Assembly: GCA_016182705.1 (NCBI GenBank) | Contig: JACPGA010000071.1 | Span: forward strand, 1-5,708 | Direction of reading: 5' to 3' | From: Deltaproteobacteria bacterium | GTDB lineage: Bacteria > Desulfobacterota > GWC2-55-46 | Length of the DNA: 5,708 nt | Part shown: positions 1 through 4,731 of the stretch, in pieces | Position numbering within the stretch: position 1 is the stretch's first letter | Layout: each line of letters opens with the position of its first letter | Made by a program: the position numbers and the translations under genes | Notes under the pieces: generated by a model | Database searches by the model: none | The model's input: only the letters and a program-made list of their open reading frames with translations | What the model was told of the DNA's origin: nothing

Positions 1-198
1 AACAAATGCAAAACCGCGCGCTCGCGTAACGGATCGCCCAGCAGAATTCCCTGTTCTTATAAAGAATTATTTAATGATTAACCTATATCTTTGCAATATG
101 TATACCAGACGTGCGAAAATCCGCCCGAGCAGAAGCTAATCAATTGATTTCAATAAGAAACCGAGCTTCAGGCCCAGGGTAGCTTCCACCAGACAAGT

Positions 199-317
199 GT
201 TACGAAAAGGTTACGTCAGCATAACGACAATATGAAAATATCCGGATTATTTACTGAAAAAACAGGCCATTACCTATAGCGTTACCTTTTAGTAACACAC
301 CAGGCGAAAATCGTTAC
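199..317. repeat. cluster of GTTAC/GTAAC motifs, possible regulator-binding region
   Basis: GTTAC occurs at 199-203, 210-214, 281-285 and 313-317, and its inverse GTAAC at 292-296. The first two are followed by G and lie 11 bases apart, about one helical turn. The 281-296 pair forms an inverted repeat with 5-base arms around a 6-base spacer. A related TAAC at 222-225 pairs with GTTA at 210-213. This density of one 5-mer in about 120 bases is well above chance expectation, even allowing for AT-rich DNA. The function is unknown; operator sites or iteron-like sites are possible. No gene that they would control is visible in the window. Confidence 0.35.
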
Positions 318-389
318 TTCTGAGGAATAACCCGCAGGAAAAGTACTGAGGGTTTTAATTCTTACGCGATGTCCCTGACAATGCCGTCT

Positions 390-415
390 GGTTCGATTCC
401 CACCCGGTGATCCCA
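390..415 (+). other. tRNA 3'-end-like sequence, possible remnant or attachment site
   Basis: The string starting GGTTCGATTCCCAC resembles a T-arm with its TTCGATT loop, and the string closes with CCCA. The 5' half of the T-stem does not match: only two or three pairs form. No D-arm, anticodon arm or matching 5' acceptor strand is visible upstream, so this is not an intact tRNA gene. It could be the duplicated 3' tip of a tRNA gene left by an integrative element, or simple coincidence. Confidence 0.2.
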
Positions 416-436
416 CAAGATCTATCCCTGCCTTTG

Positions 437-480
437 TCGAAAATGAGAAACGCCTGAAACCGCTTGGTTCCAGGCGTCTC
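437..480 (-). terminator. Rho-independent terminator closing the operon
   Basis: On the minus strand a long hairpin (480 to 445) is formed by GAGACGCCTG with its complement CAGGCG. The stem continues through a GGAACC/GGTTTC inner part with one mismatch, and a four-base loop (AAGC) closes it. The hairpin is followed by the T-rich run TTTCTCATTTT. It starts 57 bases after the last stop codon of the cluster. The plus-strand side is also T-rich (CTTTTATT after 480), so it may work in both directions. Confidence 0.85.
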
Positions 481-537
481 ATAATCTTTTATTCTCCGGG
501 ACAGAGGAAACTCTTTGGGGCTGTACCGCTGATTCGC

Positions 538-1098
538 TCAGTTCCTGAACGCCTCTATCTGGATGGAGAGTTTTACTTCATCGCTGACAGCCGGTATGGC
601 GTAACCCATGCCGAACTCGGAGCGCCTGATAGTGGTTGAGGCGTCGGCCCCGCAGACAAACTTCTTGTTCATGGGGTGTATCCTGCAGTTGAAGGAGCTT
701 ATGGAAAGGGTCACAGGCTTTGTCACTCCGAGCAGGGTCAGCTCGCCGTGCAAGGCCTTTGGCCTGTCTCCGTCGAATTCCATCTTATCGGACCTGAAGA
801 TTATTTTAGGGTGCTTCTCCACATTGAAGAAGTCTTCTCCCTTGAGGTGCTTTTCAAGCTCTTTGAGGCCGGTGTTTACGCTCGCGGCGTCTATCTCGAT
901 CAAAACGGTCCCGGTCTTTGCGGCGCTGTCAAGAGTGATCGCGCCCCCTGTGGCATCGAAGCGGCCGCGCTGCGTGGAAAGCCCCATGTGGTTCACCTCA
1001 AAGCTCGGGAACGTGTGCCTGGTGTCTACAGTGTAGTCCTCGGCGCTGGCAGTGGACGACAGGAGCAGAAGAGACAAAATCATAAGAATTTTACGCAT
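538..1098 (-). CDS. YceI-family periplasmic lipid-binding protein
   Basis: This is a 186-residue exported protein of the YceI family, close to the usual length (E. coli YceI has 191 residues). The family has a lipocalin-like beta-barrel, and characterised members bind polyisoprenoid lipids or quinones in the periplasm. Residues 1-19 form a signal peptide (basic start, leucine-rich core, cleavage after ASA). The mature part opens with YTVDTRHTFPSFEVNHMG and then RGRFDATGG. Family-typical segments follow: a middle EDFFNVEKHPKIIFRS, then GELTLLGVTKPVTL, and a late RRSEFGMG...VSDEVKL. The ATG is set by an excellent AAGGAGG four bases upstream, in the 15-base gap after the frameshifted paralogue. 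It is the last gene before the terminator. The ligand cannot be read from sequence. A role as lipid or quinone carrier for the adjacent cytochrome b561 is inference. Confidence 0.93.
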   Translation of the reverse strand: MRKILMILSLLLLSSTASAEDYTVDTRHTFPSFEVNHMGLSTQRGRFDATGGAITLDSAAKTGTVLIEIDAASVNTGLKELEKHLKGEDFFNVEKHPKIIFRSDKMEFDGDRPKALHGELTLLGVTKPVTLSISSFNCRIHPMNKKFVCGADASTTIRRSEFGMGYAIPAVSDEVKLSIQIEAFRN

Positions 1099-1100
1099 AC

Positions 1101-1109
1101 TACCTCCTT
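1101..1109 (-). promoter_or_regulatory. strong ribosome binding site of the distal yceI-like gene
   Basis: The minus strand reads TAAGGAGGT at this point, with AGGAGG four bases before the ATG at 1098. It sits in the 15 bases between the end of the remnant paralogue and this start. The downstream YceI protein can therefore be translated on its own even though translation of the upstream gene now ends early. Confidence 0.8.
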
Positions 1110-1113
1110 AAGG

Positions 1114-1658
1114 TTATCTGTTTGCCGCTTGTACAGGAACTGAAAACACATAAGACACCACTACCTCGTTCGCCACAGTGCCGGTATCCGACCAGGCTCC
1201 CTCCCCTACCCCGAATTCCAGACGCTTGAGAAGGAACTTACCCTCGAATGCCCTGACCGCGCCTTTATCCCTTACAGCCGCGTCCTTCCCTTTATGGTCA
1301 TGTCACCTGAGACCCTGTACCTGCCGGCCCCGAGTGAAGCGAGAGAAGTTGATTTAAACTCAGCCTTCGGGTGGTTTTTGACGTCGAACCAGAGCCGTCT
1401 TTTTATTTCGGTCGAAGCCTCCTCAGAGCCAGCGTCAATGGAATCGAGGTGTATGCTTATCGAGGCGCGGCTCTTGTTCGTATCCTTCGGGTCGAAATCG
1501 ATCTGAGCGTCGAACCTCTCGAAGCGGCCCTCTACAGGGACGCCCATCTGCCTGGAAACGAAAGCGACGCTGCTTTGCTCCTTGAGCACGGGGGCGGCCT
1601 TCGCCGCGGACGCTAACAGCAGGGCCATCATAATGGCGAGCATGGTCTTTCGCGTCAC
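1114..1658 (-). pseudogene. second YceI-family gene, broken by a frame-disrupting deletion
   Basis: The first reading frame (1658-1272) gives 128 residues: a signal peptide at 1-21 (ending AAKA) and then the N-terminal two thirds of a YceI barrel, including SSVAFVSRQMGVPVEGRF, LWFDVKNHPKAEFKS and VSGDMTIKGRTR. It then hits TAA at 1272-1274. The missing C-terminus is present in another frame, from about 1279 to the TAA at 1114-1116. That part reads AVRDKGAVRAFEGKFLLKRL, then EFGVGEGAWSDTGTVANEV and VVSYVFSVPVQAANR. Joining the two halves leaves the strand after KGRTR (roughly DVxVP in relatives) missing. This fits a deletion of about 13 bases rather than a single-base error. The GTG start at 1658 overlaps the stop of the b561 gene as GTGA and has AAGGAG six bases upstream. 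The truncated 128-residue protein may still be made, but it lacks the closing strands of the barrel. Confidence 0.8.
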
Positions 1659-2230
1659 GGCAGGCTCCTTAACCCGAGCATGCGCCTGAGGACATTATCC
1701 CTGTTTATGAAATGGTGCTTCAAGGCAGCGGCGCCGTGCAGGACGACCAGGGCCATGAAAGAAAGGCTGAAAGCGCCGTGGACCTTTTCCAACACCTCGG
1801 CCAGCTCCTTATTCTTCCCGATAAGGTCGGGTATCGGAAGGATGCCGAGATATACAGTCTGAAAACCGTGGGCCGAGCTCATGACCCAGCCCGCTAACGG
1901 TACGGCTATCATGAACACGTAAAGCGCGGCGTGCGCGCCCTTCGCGGCCCTTTGCTCCCACAGCGGCATATTGTCCGGCAGGGCAGGCGCGACGTGGGAT
2001 GAGCGCCAGGCAAGGCGTATAAGCGCGAGCAGGAATACCGTAACGCCCATCCATTTATGGTACGAATACAATTTGAGCTTCATCGGAGAAAACGGGAGCT
2101 CATGCATGTAAATACCGAGCACAGCCGCTGATATGACGATAACGGCTGTGGCCCAATGAAGCGACACAGCCGTCAAAGTATAGCCCCTGACTGTCCCGGC
2201 GTTAACGCCATTTCCCTGATTGTTCTTCAT
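1655..2230 (-). CDS. cytochrome b561 family protein, YceJ-like
   Basis: This is an inner-membrane di-haem b-type cytochrome of the bacterial b561 family, expected to pass electrons between the quinone pool and periplasmic partners. From the preferred start it has 191 residues and four membrane segments at roughly 22-42, 60-76, 100-118 and 152-172. Candidate haem-ligand histidines are H25 (SLHWAT), H58 (YSYHKW), H151 (EKVHGAF) and H165 (VLHGAAALKHHF). The C-terminal ALKHHFINRDNVLRRMLG closely matches what I recall of E. coli YceJ (ALKHHFIDKDDTLKRMTG). An ATG at 2248 would add six residues but has no ribosome binding site. The ATG at 2230 has AGGGGAAGG just upstream and is preferred. The stop overlaps the GTG start of the following yceI-like gene as GTGA, matching the yceJ-yceI pairing in enterobacteria. 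Confidence 0.9.
   Translation of the reverse strand: MKNNQGNGVNAGTVRGYTLTAVSLHWATAVIVISAAVLGIYMHELPFSPMKLKLYSYHKWMGVTVFLLALIRLAWRSSHVAPALPDNMPLWEQRAAKGAHAALYVFMIAVPLAGWVMSSAHGFQTVYLGILPIPDLIGKNKELAEVLEKVHGAFSLSFMALVVLHGAAALKHHFINRDNVLRRMLGLRSLP
1665..1670 (-). promoter_or_regulatory. ribosome binding site deciding a GTG start
   Basis: AAGGAG on the minus strand lies six bases before the GTG at 1658. It supports that GTG as the start of the frameshifted yceI-like gene, and gives that gene a complete signal peptide beginning MTRKTM. The next ATG, at 1643, would remove its basic N-terminus. Confidence 0.7.
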
Positions 2231-2266
2231 GCCTTCCCCTTTTGACATGTCTACGCCAAGCTTTAC

Positions 2267-2295
2267 AGCATACGTCTGTAACGATCGTTATTGAA
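2267..2295 (-). promoter_or_regulatory. possible promoter with palindromic operator before the b561-yceI genes
   Basis: The minus strand carries TTCAAT (2295-2290) and TATGCT (2272-2267) separated by exactly 17 bases. These are weak -35 and -10 matches (3/6 and 4/6). The perfect 12-base palindrome TAACGATCGTTA (2279-2290) fills much of the spacer and touches the -35 box, where a repressor or activator could act. It lies in the only gap of note inside the cluster. Transcription from it would start near 2260, about 30 bases before the preferred ATG at 2230. The box matches are poor, so an internal promoter is only a possibility. Confidence 0.25.
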
Positions 2296-2337
2296 TTTTT
2301 GTTCCCTCAGCTGGAAACTTTTGATCTTGAAAGAAAG

Positions 2338-2790
2338 TCAGCGCGTTCCATAGAAATGCTGCAGGAACTGGCTGCGGAATTCCTTGTGGCAGCCGTAGCA
2401 GGCAGTCTGGATCTCTTTAAAAGCCGAAATGACAGCTTCCCCATCCTTCGCCTTTGCCGCCTTGCCAAGAGAGTCCGCCGTTTCGTGGACCTTTGAGTCA
2501 TAACCCTTGAACTTGCCCATATCAGTGCCGATAAAAGCGATAATGCGGAGTTTTTCCGACATTGAAGGCTGCGGATGGTCGGCAATGAGCGGGGCCGTCT
2601 TTTCCACGAGTTGCCAGTCCTCTGCCGATATGGCGCCGGTCACTGTCTGCATGTTGCCGCCGAGGCCCTTCATTATTTTCCGCATGGCCATCTCCCTGGA
2701 GCCCTCCGCGGCCTCAGCCAGCGCGCCGGCCGCTAACGACAAAAACAGTCCTCCGGCCATCATGTACTTCATAACCTGTTTTGCATTCAT
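2338..2790 (-). CDS. exported class II cytochrome c (c'/c556-like)
   Basis: This 150-residue protein has a signal peptide at 1-25 (AAGALA before EAAEG) and a single haem c-binding motif, CYGCH at 131-135, close to the C-terminus. A motif placed at the end of a helical domain of about 125 residues, followed by KEFR, is the signature of cytochrome c' and c556 (class II, four-helix bundle). The first mature helix (REMAMRKIMKGLGGNM) offers methionines that could be the sixth ligand, as in c556, but I cannot tell which one. Such proteins carry electrons or bind NO/CO in the periplasm. The ATG at 2790 is chosen because AGGAGG lies seven bases upstream; a TTG at 2796 would leave only one base. The gene follows the ABC ATPase gene by 29 bases, probably in the same transcript. 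Its physiological partner is unknown; the downstream b561 is a candidate. Confidence 0.88.
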   Translation of the reverse strand: MNAKQVMKYMMAGGLFLSLAAGALAEAAEGSREMAMRKIMKGLGGNMQTVTGAISAEDWQLVEKTAPLIADHPQPSMSEKLRIIAFIGTDMGKFKGYDSKVHETADSLGKAAKAKDGEAVISAFKEIQTACYGCHKEFRSQFLQHFYGTR

Positions 2791-2797
2791 CCTCAAA

Positions 2798-2803
2798 CCT
2801 CCT
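2798..2803 (-). promoter_or_regulatory. consensus ribosome binding site of the cytochrome c gene
   Basis: AGGAGG on the minus strand is seven bases from the ATG at 2790. This spacing excludes the in-frame TTG at 2796 as the likely start. Confidence 0.8.
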
Positions 2804-2819
2804 GAATGGATTGATACGG

Positions 2820-3530
2820 CTATTCAAAACTCCGCCCTTCACCGGCCTCCTCATGGGTGCGCCCGTCCCTTATATGGTATATACGCCTGAACGTCGGGAC
2901 TATCTTCTCGTCATGAGTGACGACAATTACAGCCGTCTCGTACTGCCGGGCCATCTGGTTCAGGATGCGCATTACGGCCAGGGCGCGCTCACTGTCCAAG
3001 GGCGCTGTAGGCTCATCCGCGAGGATGACCGGCGGCCTGTTTATCAGGGCCCTCGCGATGGCTACTCTTTGCTGCTCGCCTCCGGACAGATGTGAAGGCA
3101 TGGCCCTTGCCCGGTGCGCGACATCGAGGGCTTTGAGAAGTTCGAGCGCCCTCTGGCGGGCTTCGTTGTTGGGCCGCCCGGCCAGCATCGGCAGCAGGGC
3201 TATATTGTCGGTGACATCGAGAAAAGGTATGAGGTACGGCGCCTGAAAGACAAAGCCTATCCTGTCACGGCGGAGCGCCCGCAGGTCTTTTATTTTCCAG
3301 CCGTCATCATAGATGACCTCCTCGCCCAGAGTCATCTTCCCGGCTGTAGGTTCGATGACAGCGCCAAGGCATTTCAACAGCGTGCTCTTGCCAGAGCCGG
3401 ACGGGCCTATGAGCCCGACGACCTCGCCGGGAGCTACCTGCATGTCCACGCCTTTCAGCGCGTCTACCGCTGTCTCCCCCTTGCCGTAGCGTTTCATGAG
3501 GCCTGTTATCCTAATACCTTCAGGGTTCAT
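2820..3530 (-). CDS. ABC exporter ATPase, MacB/LolD/DevA type
   Basis: This 236-residue protein is the cytoplasmic nucleotide-binding subunit that powers the neighbouring permease. All core motifs are present: Walker A GPSGSGKST at 42-50, Q-loop glutamine at 96 (GFVFQAPYL), signature LSGGEQQ at 148-154, Walker B VILADEP at 168-174, D-loop APLD at 176-179, and H-loop histidine at 206 (VVTHDE). Length and sequence fit the MacB/LolD/DevA group that pairs with FtsX-type permeases. The D-loop reads TAPLD rather than the TGNLD common in LolD and MacB, and is nearer to the TAALD I recall from DevA proteins. The ATG lies one base after the permease stop codon, with GGCGG five bases upstream inside the permease gene, so translation is probably coupled. 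It appears intact and functional. The substrate is unknown. Confidence 0.95.
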   Translation of the reverse strand: MNPEGIRITGLMKRYGKGETAVDALKGVDMQVAPGEVVGLIGPSGSGKSTLLKCLGAVIEPTAGKMTLGEEVIYDDGWKIKDLRALRRDRIGFVFQAPYLIPFLDVTDNIALLPMLAGRPNNEARQRALELLKALDVAHRARAMPSHLSGGEQQRVAIARALINRPPVILADEPTAPLDSERALAVMRILNQMARQYETAVIVVTHDEKIVPTFRRIYHIRDGRTHEEAGEGRSFE

Positions 3531-3531
3531 A

Positions 3532-4731
3532 TCAGCCGCCTATGGCCTCCGCGGGGTCGACCTTGAGCGCGGCTCGTATGGCCAGAACGCTGGCAAGGAC
3601 GCAGATGACAACCACAGCGGCAAAGCCGCGCGCCGCGTCCCCCGGCTCAAGAAGGACATACTTGGGGAATATCGGCGCCCAGAAAGTAGCCGAAATTTTA
3701 CCCACCACGAAGCCGATGACGCCGAGGCCCACGGCCTGCTGGAGTATCATGAAAGCTATGGTGCGGTTCCTCGTGCCGATGAGCTTCAGGACGGCTATCT
3801 CACGGACCTTGCCGATGGTCAGCGTATACATGATGAATGCCACTATGGCCGCGCTCACGACCGCGAGGATGACAAGGAACATGCCTATCTGCCTCGCCGA
3901 TGTGGCAATGAGCTTGCCTACGAGTATCTTTTCCATCTGAGCCCTTGTGTATACCTGGAGCCTCTTCCACCTGCGGATGGGCTCCGCGACATCATCCGGC
4001 GAGTATCCCGGCTTTATCTGGACAAGCACGGCGTTCACATAAGGGTTTGCGCTCTGCGAAGCGTTGAGCGCTTCCAGCAGGCCAGGAGAGCCCGGGCTGT
4101 TGAAGGCCGGGTTCACGGCGCTGCGGCGGCGCTGCTGTATGATAGCGTCGTTGTCCTTGAGGAACTGTGCCTCCTGCGCGTCTTTCAAAGGTATGAAGAC
4201 CATGGGGTCCCCGCTTGAGGAGACCATGCGCTTTGTCAACCCCACCACTGTAAACACGTTGCGGCGTATCTGTATCTTTTCACCGAGCTTGAAGCCGGTG
4301 GCGATATCGGCGACCGCCTCATAGTGGCCCCGCGTTATCCTCCGGCCCGCGACAAGATAGCCCGGCTGTCCGGGCTCCGGCCCGCCGGGCACAACGCCGA
4401 CCACCATGGCGCGCACGTCGGTATCTTCCCGGCGCACCTGCATCGTAAGATAAGTCACATTAGCCGCGCGCTCGACGCCCGGCATGCCGAGGATGCCGCG
4501 ATAGGCGTCGTCATAAACGCTCGACGATTCGGCGTAGGGGCCGAGTGTATCCTTTTGCACCACCCACAGGTCCGCGCCGCTGTTATCGAGGAGGGCTTTG
4601 GCATCGTCTACCATGCCCCTGTAGACCCCGGCCATCGTAAGCGTAACCCCGATAAGGAGCCCGAGGCCGACGCCGGTGAAGACGAACTTGCCCCAGGCGT
4701 GCAGTATGTCGCGCCCCGCGAGACTTATCAT
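3532..4731 (-). CDS. ABC exporter permease, FtsX/MacB family (DevC-like)
   Basis: This 399-residue inner-membrane subunit has the MacB/FtsX layout. There is one membrane segment near the N-terminus (about 17-36), a periplasmic domain of about 240 residues (MacB-type core domain), and three C-terminal membrane segments (about 283-302, 323-345 and 368-388). The cytoplasmic loop VREIAVLKLIGTRNRTI at about 309-325 is the typical coupling region before the last two segments. The ending VDPAEAI is also typical of the family. Proteins of this type do not make a classic channel; they use ATP hydrolysis to move the periplasmic domain and expel periplasmic or lipid-like substrates. Separate permease and ATPase genes preceded by an adaptor gene match DevBCA rather than the fused MacB. 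The ATG overlaps the adaptor stop as ATGA. A weak GGGGA lies seven bases upstream. Confidence 0.93.
   Translation of the reverse strand: MISLAGRDILHAWGKFVFTGVGLGLLIGVTLTMAGVYRGMVDDAKALLDNSGADLWVVQKDTLGPYAESSSVYDDAYRGILGMPGVERAANVTYLTMQVRREDTDVRAMVVGVVPGGPEPGQPGYLVAGRRITRGHYEAVADIATGFKLGEKIQIRRNVFTVVGLTKRMVSSSGDPMVFIPLKDAQEAQFLKDNDAIIQQRRRSAVNPAFNSPGSPGLLEALNASQSANPYVNAVLVQIKPGYSPDDVAEPIRRWKRLQVYTRAQMEKILVGKLIATSARQIGMFLVILAVVSAAIVAFIMYTLTIGKVREIAVLKLIGTRNRTIAFMILQQAVGLGVIGFVVGKISATFWAPIFPKYVLLEPGDAARGFAAVVVICVLASVLAIRAALKVDPAEAIGG

Larger units (their letters stand above)
1..436. other. AT-rich non-coding region downstream of the operon
   Basis: No convincing complete gene is visible here on either strand. 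The stretch is clearly more AT-rich than the coding part of the window. It holds a cluster of GTTAC/GTAAC motifs (about 199-317), a 12-base palindrome AATCAATTGATT at 138-149, and a tRNA 3'-end-like string at 390-415. At the left edge there is a short open stretch on the minus strand (56-3) that reads EQGILLGDPLRERAVLHL and runs out of the window. On the plus strand a stop codon at 27-29 follows eight open codons. Either edge stretch could be the tip of a neighbouring gene, but neither is long enough to call. A 66-codon minus-strand reading frame at 282-482 runs through the terminator hairpin and is not credible. Confidence 0.6.

Noticed and set aside
138..149. Perfect palindrome AATCAATTGATT
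   Set aside because: About one 12-base palindrome is expected by chance in a window of this length, it is AT-rich, and no flanking symmetry or gene start supports a function.
282..482. 66-codon minus-strand frame after the last yceI gene
   Set aside because: It begins in the motif cluster's direction of reading only by chance: it runs through the terminator hairpin, has no ribosome binding site, and its sequence resembles spurious translations of tRNA-like DNA.
1272..1290. Programmed ribosomal frameshift joining the two halves of the yceI-like gene
   Set aside because: No slippery heptamer or downstream structure was seen at the junction, and joining the frames there would still lack a core beta-strand. 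A deletion explains the pattern better.
2301..2318. Hairpin GTTTCC/GGGAAC in the gap between the cytochrome c and b561 genes
   Set aside because: As a minus-strand RNA it forms six pairs including one G-U, but it is followed by A-rich, not U-rich, sequence, so it is not an intrinsic terminator for the operon. It could still affect mRNA stability, but nothing supports that.
3496..4218. 240-codon plus-strand frame opposite the permease gene
   Set aside because: It is antisense to a well-supported FtsX-type permease. The product is charged and His/Arg-rich and resembles no family.
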